From assembly GCF_015751765.1 (NCBI RefSeq), contig NZ_JADOTX010000001.1:806001-870000 (forward strand): 64,000 bases of DNA, in the 5' to 3' direction. Of this stretch, positions 51,862 to 62,100 are shown piece by piece. Source of the DNA: Micromonospora ureilytica. Lineage in GTDB: Bacteria > Actinomycetota > Actinomycetes > Mycobacteriales > Micromonosporaceae. Position 1 is the stretch's first letter. The number at the start of each line of letters is the position of its first letter. Made by a program: the position numbers and the translations under genes. Under the pieces are notes generated by a model that was not told where the DNA came from, made no database searches, and saw only the letters and a list, made by a program, of their open reading frames with translations.

Positions 51862-52194
51862 ATGCCGGAAGCTGATCATGCCGACGTGGCTTGGGTGCCG
51901 CACGTGCCGCTGCGTGAGGCGAAGGCCAGCTTTTCGGAACTCGTTGCCCGAGCAGACCTTCTGGGTGAAGTCACGGTGCTGACCAAGCACGGCCGGCCGG
52001 CGGCAGTGATCGCTCCCACTCACGTCGGCGGCCATCAGGCGTTGTTGGCCGAGCTGTGGGCCCTGCTGGATCGGCTCAGCCCGCCAGGGGAGGACCCGCA
52101 CGTCGATGATGCCCGCTCACGACAGCGGCGCGAGCGTCCGTTGTCCGCACCGTTGGTCAGTCCCGTCGCCGCGGTGAATCAGGCAGGCCGGTGA
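51862..52194 (+). CDS. Phd/YefM-type antitoxin-like protein
   Basis: The product is 110 residues from ATG 51862. VPLREAKASFSELVARADLLGEVTVLTKHGRPAAVIAPT is the Phd/YefM DNA-binding N-terminal fold that autoregulates toxin-antitoxin operons. The C-terminal tail is polar and disordered, as in antitoxins. No RelE, Doc or PIN toxin lies next to it; instead two very short overlapping frames follow. It is either an orphan antitoxin or the survivor of a broken pair. Confidence 0.75.
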   Translation: MPEADHADVAWVPHVPLREAKASFSELVARADLLGEVTVLTKHGRPAAVIAPTHVGGHQALLAELWALLDRLSPPGEDPHVDDARSRQRRERPLSAPLVSPVAAVNQAGR

Positions 52195-52283
52195 CCCAGT
52201 CGACGCAGGACCGTCCCCGTGTCCTCGATCCGGCCCGTCATACCGCGCTCGGAGGTGGATGGTTGTTCCGGCGACGAGGGTGA
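52191..52283 (+). CDS. 30-residue ORF overlapping the antitoxin stop
   Basis: GTG 52191 overlaps the antitoxin stop as GTGA. The frame gives a 30-residue basic peptide ending WLFRRRG. No family is recognised and there is no separate ribosome site, so translation would depend on coupling. It may be a remnant of a toxin gene. Confidence 0.25.
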   Translation: MTQSTQDRPRVLDPARHTALGGGWLFRRRG

Positions 52284-52396
52284 CGAGACCGTTGCCCACT
52301 GGAGAGGGCGACGGGACTTATCAGATCTTGGTCGGCTGCACGCGGCGCGGAGAGATCACCTGCTTCGTGACCGACTTCCTCTTACACGACGCATAG
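52280..52396 (+). CDS. 38-residue ORF following by GTGA overlap
   Basis: GTG 52280 again overlaps the previous stop as GTGA. The product contains GTYQILVGCTRRGEITCFVTD, a strand-like pattern with two Cys that could be part of a small beta domain. It contains one TTA codon. No family is recognised. It may be the decayed end of a toxin or a genuine small protein. Confidence 0.25.
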   Translation: MTRPLPTGEGDGTYQILVGCTRRGEITCFVTDFLLHDA

Positions 52397-52533
52397 GCCC
52401 CGCGGGACCCCCGTCGTCATCAGCGTAGATCGTCGTCATCTGACAGATGTCTCGACGCGGCGCGGCACCAAGACTGCAGGTAGTTCCATCGATGCGTGCT
52501 CGCACGTGCGATTACGCCTGCCGGAGGTCTGCC

Positions 52534-55500
52534 ATGCCGACGACACACTCAGCATCCGCCGCACCGGGTCCGGCGAAGAAGCCGGTTCTCCGGTGGCCAC
52601 GGCGCTCCCGACAGCCGAGGCCAGCGATCGCCCTGCTCGTCCTGACCCTGGTCGCGACGACCGCGACAGCTGTCGCCGGTCCGGCCACGCCCGCCTTCGC
52701 CAACGACCACTACAGCACCATCGAATCCGCCGCCGAGGCCAACCGGGACTGGATGTCACGGGTGTCGGACGACGCCAGCCTGGCCGACCTGTCCATTCCC
52801 GGCACCCACGACACCCTCGCGCTCTGCGGCCAGTCGGCGGGCAACGGCGACTGCGAATTCATCTCGACGAGCCTCACCCAGACACAGGAACGCCATGGGT
52901 ACAGCGCGGAGACCCTGGCCACCCAACTGGACGCCGGCATCCGGTCGATCGACATCAGGGTCCGGGTGGACAGAGGCGACGCCGGACTGACGTTCACCGT
53001 CCACCACGGTGTCTACTACCAGTGGGCCAACTTCACCGACGTGCTCACGAAGATCGAGACGTTCCTGCGGGCGAACCCGACCGAGACGGTGCTGCTGAAC
53101 CTCAAGGCCGAGTGCCTGGGCAGCGATGGAAGTTGCGCCGACGCGGAGGGCTACGACAGCACCGAGTGGCGCCGGAAGGTCTTCGACTCGTACCTCACCG
53201 GCCGCTACCACACCGGCAACGGTGACGAGACGAGGCAGGGCAGAGCCTGGGGAAGCCTGTTCTGGAGCAACTCCGTCAACGGTGTCGAGCAGACGACCAC
53301 GCCGTCCCTCGGCGCCGTACGCGGGAAGATCGTCCTGCTCGGGTTCCGCGGACCGGCCGGCGGCATCTACGGCGGCTACGGCATCGGGCAGCTCTACCCC
53401 GCCGGCGGCTCCTACGAGGGCTACGTGCAGGACAACTTCACCGTCACCCAGGTCAGCGACATCGACGACAAGTGGGAGAGTGTTCGGACGCACCTGCGCA
53501 AGACCAACGGGGTGTGGGACGCCAACCGTGGCGAGCAGACCCGACACGACCACGAGCCGGGCTCGCTCTACATGAACTTCACCAGCGGCACGGGCGGCCT
53601 GGCCCATCCGTACACGGTCGCCGGTGGCACCCCGACGGCGACCGGGGTCAACGAGTTCCTCATCCAGTGCCTGCGGGCCAGCAACGACAGGTGCCCGGAG
53701 TTCTACCCGAACCGCGCGGGCAACTTCGGTGGACGCCAGACCATGGACCGGCTCGGCATCGTGATGATGGACTTCCCGGGCGGAAAGCTGATCGACGAGA
53801 TCGTCGCCCGCAATCCCGCCGGCCGGGCCGGCGGCAGTCGCAACGGCGGGGCCGGCGACCCGATGGAGCAGCATGCCGGCGGTGACAACGGAGGCACCCG
53901 ACCGGTGGTGCCGACCGACCATGCGCAGTGCCGCCCGGACGGCATGATCCCGACCGCCGGTACCACCACCCCCTACTGCCGGGTCTACCAGGGCGACGGC
54001 CGGGAGTGGCTCGGCCAGGGCCGGAGCCGCCGAGTGATCGGCTACTTCAACGGCAGCCGTACCGGGGCCGACGGCAAGCCCTCCTACCTGGTCAAGAACA
54101 TGCCGTGGTCAAAACTGACCCACATCAACTACGCCTTCGCCCGGGTCGAGAACAACCGGATCTCGGTCGGCGCGGATGGCCCGAACAACCCGGCAACCGG
54201 CATGACCTGGAACGTTCCCGGCACCGAGATGGACCAGAGCCTGCCGTACCGGGGGCACTTCAACCTGTTGACCACCTACAAGCGTCAGCACCCCCGGGTG
54301 AAGACGCTGATCTCGGTGGGCGGCTGGGCGGAGAGCCGCGGCTTCTACGGCATGACCACCAACGCCGACGGTACGACCAACCAGGCCGGAATCAACACCT
54401 TCTCCGACTCGGTCGTCGACTTCCTCGGCCGGTACGGCTTCGACGGCGTCGACATCGACTTCGAGTACCCGACCGTGCTGGACGACACCGGCAACCCGAA
54501 CGACTGGAGCGACGCGCGGTCCCGCCGCAAGGGACTGCCGACCTCGTACACGGCCCTGATGAAGACGCTGCGGGAGAAGCTGGACCGGGCATCCGCCACC
54601 AACGGTCGCTACTACCTGCTCACCTCCGCCACGTCGGCCTCCGGCTACCTCGTGCGGGGCATGGAGAACCAGAAGGCGCTGCGCTACCAGGACTACACCA
54701 ACCTCATGGCGTACGACTACCACGGCTCCTGGAACGAGGTGGTCGGTCCGAACGCCGCCCTGCACGACGACGGCAAGGACCCGGAGCTGAGTGACCTGTA
54801 CTCCACGCCGGAATATCAGAAGATCGGCTACTTCAACACCGACTGGGCCTTCCACCACCTGCGCGGTGCGATGCAGGCCGGGCGGATCAACATCGGCATC
54901 CCGTACTACACCCGGGGTTGGCGCAACGTCACCGGTGGCAGCAACGGAATGTGGGGCAGATCCGTCGGCAGCGACTGTCAGCCGGGTACCGGCCTGGTTC
55001 GTCCGTGCGGCGGCGGCGCGGTCGGCATCGACAACATCTGGCACGACCGCGACGCCAACGGTGGGGAGGTCGGCGCGGGGGTCAACCCGATGTGGCACGC
55101 CAAGAACCTGGAACGCGACCTCACCCCCCGCTACGCGAAGTCGGTCGGCCTCACGCCGGACAGCGACCCGAGCGACAGGCGCACCGGCACGTACGACCGG
55201 CACTGGGACGCGACCACCCGCACCGCCTGGTTGTGGAACCCGGAAAAGAAGACCTATCTCTCCATCCAGGACACCGAGGGCCTGGACCACGTCGTGGACT
55301 ACGTCAACCGCAAGGGCGCGGGTGGCGTCATGATGTGGGAACTCTCCGGTGACTACGAGTGCCCGGCCGAGGCGACCACCGACAACCCCTGCGTGATGGG
55401 CTACACCCTGACCAACCGGTTGCACGAGCGGCTCCAGGGCGCCGCCGCGTACGGCGACAGCCGCGGCGCCGGCAGTTCGGTGCAGCGTCCGGCACTGGCC

Positions 55501-56133
55501 CTCGACGTGACAGTCGACCTGATCCGCTACCCGACCGACACGGCGAGTCTATGGCCGCTGACCCCGACCGTCCGGATCAGCAACAACACCGGGGTGACCA
55601 TCGGTGGCGGCAGGGACAACGTCATCTCCTTCGACCTGCCGACTTCGACACCCCCGCTGATCAAGGACGGCAACTGGCAGGCCGGCGCCCAGGGCGGCCG
55701 GTGGAAGGTGCAGGCCGGGCACACCGGCCCGAATGTCGGCACCGGGCTCTCCGGCGCCTTCCACCGGGTCAGCCTCACCCTGGACTACTGCCAGATCATC
55801 CCGGCCGGGCAGAGCCTGGACGTGCCGATCATCTACTACATCCCGGCGACCGGGCCGGTGAACACCACCCTCAAGCTGGGCGGTACCACGTTCGCCTCGG
55901 TGCCGGAGCAGAACCGGGGTGCCGCGAAGGTGATCCCGGCGACCGGCGGATGCTCGGCGCCGGCCTGGGACGCCAGCAAGGTCTACAACCCGGCGACCCA
56001 GTCGGTGGAGAACATCAGCGTCAAGTACGCCGGAAAGGTCTGGCAGGCCAAGTGGTGGACCCAGGGCAACGTGCCCGGCACCGGGGCCAACTCGGACCTG
56101 GAACCCTGGCGGCTCATCGGTCCGGCCAGCTAG
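52534..56133 (+). CDS. Secreted PI-PLC-like / GH18 chitinase fusion with chitin-binding module
   Basis: The product is 1199 residues from ATG 52534 (GGAGG at 52522-52526). A signal peptide ends near residue 57 (ATPAFA-NDHY). Residues ~60-430 match the phosphatidylinositol-specific phospholipase C X domain: SIPGTHDTLAL and TVHHGVYYQW carry the two catalytic His. After a Gly-rich linker comes a GH18 chitinase (~490-960) with LISVGGW and the catalytic FDGVDIDFEYP (DxxDxDxE, Glu the acid). The C-terminus has a beta-sandwich module and a CBM5/12-type chitin-binding module (WDASKVYNPATQSV, KVWQAKWWTQGNVPG). It is extracellular: chitin degradation combined with possible lipid or GPI-type cleavage. 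No frameshift or internal stop separates the halves. Confidence 0.88.
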   Translation: MPTTHSASAAPGPAKKPVLRWPRRSRQPRPAIALLVLTLVATTATAVAGPATPAFANDHYSTIESAAEANRDWMSRVSDDASLADLSIPGTHDTLALCGQSAGNGDCEFISTSLTQTQERHGYSAETLATQLDAGIRSIDIRVRVDRGDAGLTFTVHHGVYYQWANFTDVLTKIETFLRANPTETVLLNLKAECLGSDGSCADAEGYDSTEWRRKVFDSYLTGRYHTGNGDETRQGRAWGSLFWSNSVNGVEQTTTPSLGAVRGKIVLLGFRGPAGGIYGGYGIGQLYPAGGSYEGYVQDNFTVTQVSDIDDKWESVRTHLRKTNGVWDANRGEQTRHDHEPGSLYMNFTSGTGGLAHPYTVAGGTPTATGVNEFLIQCLRASNDRCPEFYPNRAGNFGGRQTMDRLGIVMMDFPGGKLIDEIVARNPAGRAGGSRNGGAGDPMEQHAGGDNGGTRPVVPTDHAQCRPDGMIPTAGTTTPYCRVYQGDGREWLGQGRSRRVIGYFNGSRTGADGKPSYLVKNMPWSKLTHINYAFARVENNRISVGADGPNNPATGMTWNVPGTEMDQSLPYRGHFNLLTTYKRQHPRVKTLISVGGWAESRGFYGMTTNADGTTNQAGINTFSDSVVDFLGRYGFDGVDIDFEYPTVLDDTGNPNDWSDARSRRKGLPTSYTALMKTLREKLDRASATNGRYYLLTSATSASGYLVRGMENQKALRYQDYTNLMAYDYHGSWNEVVGPNAALHDDGKDPELSDLYSTPEYQKIGYFNTDWAFHHLRGAMQAGRINIGIPYYTRGWRNVTGGSNGMWGRSVGSDCQPGTGLVRPCGGGAVGIDNIWHDRDANGGEVGAGVNPMWHAKNLERDLTPRYAKSVGLTPDSDPSDRRTGTYDRHWDATTRTAWLWNPEKKTYLSIQDTEGLDHVVDYVNRKGAGGVMMWELSGDYECPAEATTDNPCVMGYTLTNRLHERLQGAAAYGDSRGAGSSVQRPALALDVTVDLIRYPTDTASLWPLTPTVRISNNTGVTIGGGRDNVISFDLPTSTPPLIKDGNWQAGAQGGRWKVQAGHTGPNVGTGLSGAFHRVSLTLDYCQIIPAGQSLDVPIIYYIPATGPVNTTLKLGGTTFASVPEQNRGAAKVIPATGGCSAPAWDASKVYNPATQSVENISVKYAGKVWQAKWWTQGNVPGTGANSDLEPWRLIGPAS

Positions 56134-56144
56134 CGGCAGTGTGA

Positions 56145-56187
56145 GTGCCACCCGTCCGGGTCCGGCGAGGCCCTGGACGGGTGGCAC
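56145..56187. terminator. Bidirectional terminator hairpin between convergent genes
   Basis: GTGCCACCCGTCC (56145-56157) pairs perfectly over 13 bp with GGACGGGTGGCAC (56175-56187). It lies in the 70-bp gap between the convergent chitinase and LAL-regulator genes and would serve both. No U-run is present, as is common in actinobacteria. Confidence 0.75.
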
Positions 56188-56203
56188 CGTCCGGTAACGC
56201 CCG

Positions 56204-59098
56204 TCAGCGGTCCACGACGCCGCCCAGGCCCTCGCGCAGCGCCGCGCCCGCGATCTCCACCCGGCTGCGCATGCCGAGTTTCGCGAGGATCCGCGAGATG
56301 TGCGTCTGGGTCGTCCGGCGGGTGAGAAACAGGTTCTGCGCGATGTCCGACGTCGAACGGCCCGCCGCGACAAGCATCGCGACCTTCCGTTCGGTTGGCG
56401 TCAGCGCGGCCCAGCCATGCCCGGAGCGGTTGGCCCGGGTACCCCGTACACCCCGCCGTACCCCGCGACTGCGCAGCCTGGCCTCGGCCCGGCGGATGTC
56501 CCAGGTAGCGCCGAACCCGCCGTACAGGTCGCTCGCCTCGTGCAGGGCGACCCGCGCCTGCGCGGTGTCGCCCCGCTCGGCCAGGACGACAGCGAGATCC
56601 TCCAGCGTCCCGGCGAGCTCCACCGGCACCCCGCTCGCCCGGTAGTGCGCCACGGCGGAACGAATAGTCGCCGGGTCGCCGCTGCGCAGGCCGCGACACC
56701 GATCAGCGGACGCGGCGGCTCGCGCCGGCACCTGCTCCGCCGCCGCCTCCGCCAGGCAGGCGTGTACCCCGGCCTCCGCCGCTGACCGGTCGTCGACCGC
56801 GAGAGCGAGTCGGACGAACCGGGGCAGCCACTGGTGGGTCAGGGTCATCTCCCCTGGCCGCCGGTCGAGAAGAGCGCCCAAATGATCCAACGCCATCCGC
56901 AGATCGCCGTCCTGCTCGGCGGCGAGGGACCGCGCCACGAGCAGGAAGTCGAGGTTTTCCCGATCGGCGACGGTCACGACCGGGCGGTCGAATCCCGCGC
57001 GAAGATGGGCGGCGGCCCTGACCCGCTCGCCCCGATGGCCGGCGATGAGCGCGGACACACCGTGCCAGAGCCGCCCCGGGCCGCCGTCGCGCAGCCCACG
57101 GTATGTCGACGTCGAGGTGTCCTGCGCGACCGCGTCGAGTTCGGCCAGGGCGTCGTCCCACCGCCCCAGCCAGAACAGCAACACGGCGGCGGTCACCCCG
57201 GCGGTCGTGTCGTCCATGCGGTTGGCCGCGCGCAGAAAGTCCCGGGCTTCACGCAGCGCCGCCTCCGCGTCCGTCCACCGGCTCAGGTTCTGGAGCGAGA
57301 AGATCCGTCCGTGGAGGGCGAACGCCCTCAGGTCGACGTGGTCGGCGACGAAGCCCAGCGCCTCGATCGCCCCCTCCGCGCTGCGCAGGGCGAGCCGGTG
57401 CTGCCGTCGCACGGAGTGGCTGGCCCAGAGACCCGTCAGCGCGTACGCCGTCGCGAAAGCGTCTCCGGCCACGGCTGCCATGCGCAGCGCGTCCCGAGCG
57501 GTGGCATCCGCCGCCGCCAGGTCCCCGGAGCCCGCCCGCTGGAACATCGCCAGCGAGGCGAGCAGTCGGGCCCGCCAGGCGTCGGGTAGGTCAGCTCGGG
57601 CGAGGGCCCGGTGCAGGTGGGCCACCGCCGCGGTGTTGTGCCCGCCACTGAACAGCGCGCGGGCGAGCATCCAGTGCAGCTGCCCGCGGTCGTCCGGGTC
57701 GACGACCAACCCCAGGGTCTGCCGCACCCGTTGGGCGGCTTCCTCGTGCTCGCCTCCGTCGATGAGGACCCGCGCCAGGTTCATGCAGAGCCCCACCCGT
57801 ACGTCCTCGTCACCTGGATCGTGGTCCACTTCGCGACGGAGCAGCTCGGCCGCGAGGTGCGGCGCCCAACCGGCCAGCACCGGTCCGGCCTCGGCCAGCC
57901 ACCGCCGCGCCCAGCGGTCCCCGACAACACCGGAGGCGAGGAGATGCTGAGCCACACGCTGCGGTTCGACGCTGGTGGACTCCAAGGCCCGTGCCACGTC
58001 CAGGTGCAGTGCGGCGCGCAACGCGGCCGGCACCCCGTCGTACAGGGCCTGCCGGAGCAACGGATGCCGGAACCGCATCCGAGGGCCGGCCTCGACCAGG
58101 ATGCCTGCCGTCACCGCCTCCTGGAGGTCGGCGGAGAAGTCGATCGCCGGACGGCCGAGCAGCGCGGCGAGTTCGGTGACCGCGAATTCGCCGCCGAGCA
58201 GCGCGGCCGTCCGCATCAGCTCGACGGTGCCGGCCGGGACGGAACTCAGCCTGCCTTCGAGGGCCGCGGCCAGCGACCTCGGGACCACGCCGACAACCGA
58301 GTCGCGCACCTCGGCCTGCGCGCCGATGTCCAGCAGGTCTTCGCGAACCAGTGACTCGACCAGTTCCCGCAGGAAGAGTGGATTGCCGACCGCCTGAGCG
58401 GCGAGCCGGACGAGTCCGCCCCCCGGTGGCACGCCCACAAGTGCGGCGAGCAGATCACGGACCGACTCCGGGGCGAGGGGACCGAGCGGGACGCGGACCA
58501 CGTCCCGCCGGACAGCGATGTCGCGCAACCGCCGCGCGGTCGACCGGTGAGTGCCGGGACGGTAGGAGAGGACCAGCAGTAACGGCAGGTACGCGGCGAC
58601 CGAGGCCAGCCGGCGGCACACATCGATGGACGCGTCATCGGCCCACTGCACGTCGTCGACGAGGAGCATCATCGGGCCGGCGGTGCACAATTCGTCGACC
58701 AGAGCGACGACCATGTCCACGGCCGCCGCGGCGTGACCGGCGTCGGCCAGATCGAGGACGGATCGTCTGTCGGTCAGGAACTCCGCGATCCGCGCCCGGT
58801 GGGGATCGGTCGAGCGCGGCCTGATTTCCAGGCAGTCGAGTAGCACGCCCAGGAGTGGCGGATGAGCCAGCTGGTCGGCGACACCCTCGGACACCTGGCA
58901 GCCCAGCTCTCTGCCAACGTGGGCAGCGGCCGCCACCAGGGACGACTTGCCGATCCCCGGCTCGCCCTCGATCCAGACCACGCCGCCGGTGCCGACACGC
59001 AGCCGTTGCACGGCGTCCCACAGCTCCGCGAGTTCGGGCACACGCCCGATCAGAAACCCTGGAGATGTACGGAAGTCAGCATCGTGCCTCAGATCCAT
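56204..59098 (-). CDS. LAL-type transcriptional regulator (AAA ATPase plus LuxR HTH)
   Basis: The product is about 964 residues from ATG 59098 (MDLRHDADF); an upstream start at 59161 would overlap the neighbouring gene. Walker A is GEPGIGKSSLV near residue 50, and Walker B is MMLLVDDVQWADDAS. A long helical TPR-like middle follows, and the C-terminus is a LuxR HTH (LTPTERKVAMLVAAGRSTSDIAQNLFLTRRTTQTHISRILAKLG). These large ATP-dependent activators respond to sugars or other ligands. It lies between two glycoside-hydrolase genes and starts 25 nt after the GH9 gene on the same strand, so control of chitin and cellulose degradation is a reasonable guess. Confidence 0.88.
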   Translation of the reverse strand: MDLRHDADFRTSPGFLIGRVPELAELWDAVQRLRVGTGGVVWIEGEPGIGKSSLVAAAAHVGRELGCQVSEGVADQLAHPPLLGVLLDCLEIRPRSTDPHRARIAEFLTDRRSVLDLADAGHAAAAVDMVVALVDELCTAGPMMLLVDDVQWADDASIDVCRRLASVAAYLPLLLVLSYRPGTHRSTARRLRDIAVRRDVVRVPLGPLAPESVRDLLAALVGVPPGGGLVRLAAQAVGNPLFLRELVESLVREDLLDIGAQAEVRDSVVGVVPRSLAAALEGRLSSVPAGTVELMRTAALLGGEFAVTELAALLGRPAIDFSADLQEAVTAGILVEAGPRMRFRHPLLRQALYDGVPAALRAALHLDVARALESTSVEPQRVAQHLLASGVVGDRWARRWLAEAGPVLAGWAPHLAAELLRREVDHDPGDEDVRVGLCMNLARVLIDGGEHEEAAQRVRQTLGLVVDPDDRGQLHWMLARALFSGGHNTAAVAHLHRALARADLPDAWRARLLASLAMFQRAGSGDLAAADATARDALRMAAVAGDAFATAYALTGLWASHSVRRQHRLALRSAEGAIEALGFVADHVDLRAFALHGRIFSLQNLSRWTDAEAALREARDFLRAANRMDDTTAGVTAAVLLFWLGRWDDALAELDAVAQDTSTSTYRGLRDGGPGRLWHGVSALIAGHRGERVRAAAHLRAGFDRPVVTVADRENLDFLLVARSLAAEQDGDLRMALDHLGALLDRRPGEMTLTHQWLPRFVRLALAVDDRSAAEAGVHACLAEAAAEQVPARAAASADRCRGLRSGDPATIRSAVAHYRASGVPVELAGTLEDLAVVLAERGDTAQARVALHEASDLYGGFGATWDIRRAEARLRSRGVRRGVRGTRANRSGHGWAALTPTERKVAMLVAAGRSTSDIAQNLFLTRRTTQTHISRILAKLGMRSRVEIAGAALREGLGGVVDR

Positions 59099-59123
59099 CG
59101 GCTGCCCCACGCGGTCAGCCCGG

Positions 59124-62100
59124 TCATCGACGGCCAGCCACGTCGGCGGCGAATGCGGCAACCCAGGTCAGTGCGGAGTTCCAGTTGATGGTGATCTCGT
59201 TGACCGACCAGGCTTCGAGATTGTCGACGTAGCAGAGCTGTGGGGCGCACCCGTGTAACCAACTCGCCGAGAGCGGGTCCTGGAGGCTGGAGTTGGGCCC
59301 ACCGGCAACCGATCCCACCGGCGGGTTCGGCAACCGGGCGTCGAACGATTTCGCGTACCACCGGCTGTGCTGGTTCTTCGCGTCGTTGCTGCCGTAGCCG
59401 GTGATGTAGGACTGCCCGAGGGCGTTTCGGCCCAGCAGGTAGTCGAGCCCCTCGAAGACGGCGTCGGCGTACCTGTCGTTGCCGGTGAGGTCGTGGGCGG
59501 TGGCCAGGACGACCTGGTTGTTCAGCATGGACGCGTTCGAGCCCCAGTCGTAGCGTCCCGTGGTGGGGGTGTAGGTCTGCCCGAAGCGCTCGGCCTTCTG
59601 GAACGAGATCAACCGGTCCGCGGCGGCGACCACCCATCCCTTGATCTGCTCACGGTCGCTCAACTCGGTGCCGAACCGCGCCAGATCGAGGTGGGCCAGC
59701 GCGGCCACCGAACCCCAGTAGAAACCGTTCTGGCTGAAGGCCGTACCGGCGGTGTGGAACCGGCTGGCCCGGACAGCGCTGAGGTAGGTGGCGTCCTTTG
59801 TGGTCAGGTACAGCTCGGCCGCGGCCCAGTAGAACTCGTCGGAGACGTCCCCGTCGTTGTAGGGCCCCCCGCCGCTGCGGTCCTCGTACGGCGCGAAGAC
59901 CGCCGGGTTGGCCCGGGCCGCGGCGTACGCGCGTTCGGCCGCCGCGCGCAGCCGGCCGGCGTAGCCGGCGTCGTACGGCTGGTAGATCCTCGCTGCCTGA
60001 GCCGCCACGGCGGCCAGGTTCAGGGTGGCCGCTGTCGACGGGCGGTGCAGTTCCCGGGGTTTCCGGTCCTGGTGCGGCAGCATCGGCGGCCCGGTCCAGG
60101 TCTCGTCGTGAACCTTGTGGTGGACCATACCGGCCAGGGGGAGACCGTCGGGCACCTGCATCTTCAGCATGAAGTCGAGGTTCCAGCGGGCCTCGTCGAG
60201 GATGTCCGGGACACCGTTGCCACGTTCCGGCACGGCGAGGGTGCCGTCGCCGAGCGCCGCCGGCCGGTTGCGCTCCCAGGCCGACAGGAGTTGGTACGTG
60301 GCGATGCCACCGTTGACGACGTACTTGCCGTGGTCGCCGGCGTCGTACCAGCCGCCGGTGACGTCCAGTCGGTAGGAGCAGGTCCAGTTGTTCAGGAACG
60401 CTTTCGGCTGCTGGCAGGGCACCTGGGTGTCGCCACCGCCTGGTGACTCCGCGACGTGCCCGGCCGGGCGGGCGTACGCCGCCCCGGCGATGCCCCCGTC
60501 GATCGCGATGCCACTGCGGTTGGTGTAGAAGAAGCGGGTCGCGTCGGTGCGCAGCCGGTCGTACAGGTCCGCGCGGATGTCGAACGGGTGACTGGGCTTG
60601 TCGACCCAGCCGTCGTACACCAACTCGAATCGGCCGGTGGTCGTGACGTGGCTGAAGTCGATGACGTGGGTGATGGCGCTGGCCGACGCGTCGAAGCCGG
60701 TCGGGGTGGTCCGACCCGTCGCCACCGTCGCGCCGCCGCCCGCCCGGCGCAGCGTCCACGGCACCGCGTGGGACGCGCCGTACAGCAACGTCGCCCGTTT
60801 GGGCCCGTTGGGCAGGTAGCCGTGCTGGTTCACCTTGAGGTCCGGCCCGGCGTCGGCCCGGTACGCGTACTCGGCGCCGGTGAGCGTCACGTCGTCCATG
60901 CAGAACTCGTACGGCGTCGTGGACTTACCGAGCCGGAACTGGAGCTGGGCCAACCGGTACGGCTCCGGGTAGGTCGTGGTGATGCTGTACTCGTACTCCT
61001 TCCAGGCGGTGCCGGTGGTGAAGCCCTTGTTCAGGTACGTGACATTGGTCGGGTTGTCGAAGGGCGCGAGGTAGATCAGCGGGTTCGCCGCCGTGTTCGT
61101 CCGGGCGCGGAACCGCAGCGTGTACGTGGCGCCGCCGGGCAGGTAGATGCTGTTGTGGCCGACCAGGACGTCCCACGGGTTGGTGGACGCGGGCGCGGTC
61201 ACGCAGAAGGTCCCGCCGTCCAGTTTCGGCGTCATTCCGGCGTTCACCCACCACGGCTTGTCCGTGCCGGTGAACGTGCTGTTCTGCAACAGCCGGCCGT
61301 CGAGCTGCGGTCGCGGTGGCCCACCGTCGTACGCCGGCAGCGTTCCCGCCGGCAGGTCCTGCCCGCCGCCCTGGCCGGGCTGTCCCGGGCCGGGATCCGC
61401 GCTGCCGTACCGGGGCAGCAGCCAACCGTCGAGACCACCCGAGACGGCGCTGACCAGGACGAAGTCGCCGATCAGGTCGGCGTCGAGGTCGGCGAACAGG
61501 CCGGTGGTGCCGGCGAACGGGCCATCGTCACGGATCGGGCCCAGCGACCGCCAGCCGGTCGTCGCGCTCCACGGAGCGCCGGTGTTCTCCCAGGCCAGCA
61601 CCTTGCCGCTGGGGTAGTCGACGCGCAGCACGTCGGCCCGGCGGTCACCTGTGACATCCGAGAACGACGTCTGGTAATAGCCGTCGGCGGGGGTCGCGAA
61701 GCCGCTGACCGAGTGCCAGTCGCCCGGCACCGGCATCCGGCCCGGGGACCGGTTCTCCCAGAGGCTGGCGTTGCTCAGCCGATCCGAGTTGATCAGGTCG
61801 TCGTCTCCGTCGCCGTCGATGTCGACGAAGCGCGGGTTCTCGTAGAGCAGGTTGTTGGCGACGGTGGTGGGTGACCCCCATCGTTTCTGCGCGCCGTCGG
61901 ACTCGTTGCGGGACATCCAGATGACCCGGGTCCCGCTGGGCGACTCGTCAGCGGTCAGCAACCGGAGGTAGTCGTCCCGGTCGTCGCCGTCGAGGTCGCC
62001 GAAGTGCACCGTCCCGGGCGTACCCCGGTCCGGCGGGCTGATGTCACCGAGGGCGGTCCAGGTGGATCGGGCGCCGTCGTTGCGCCACGCCGGTATCCGA

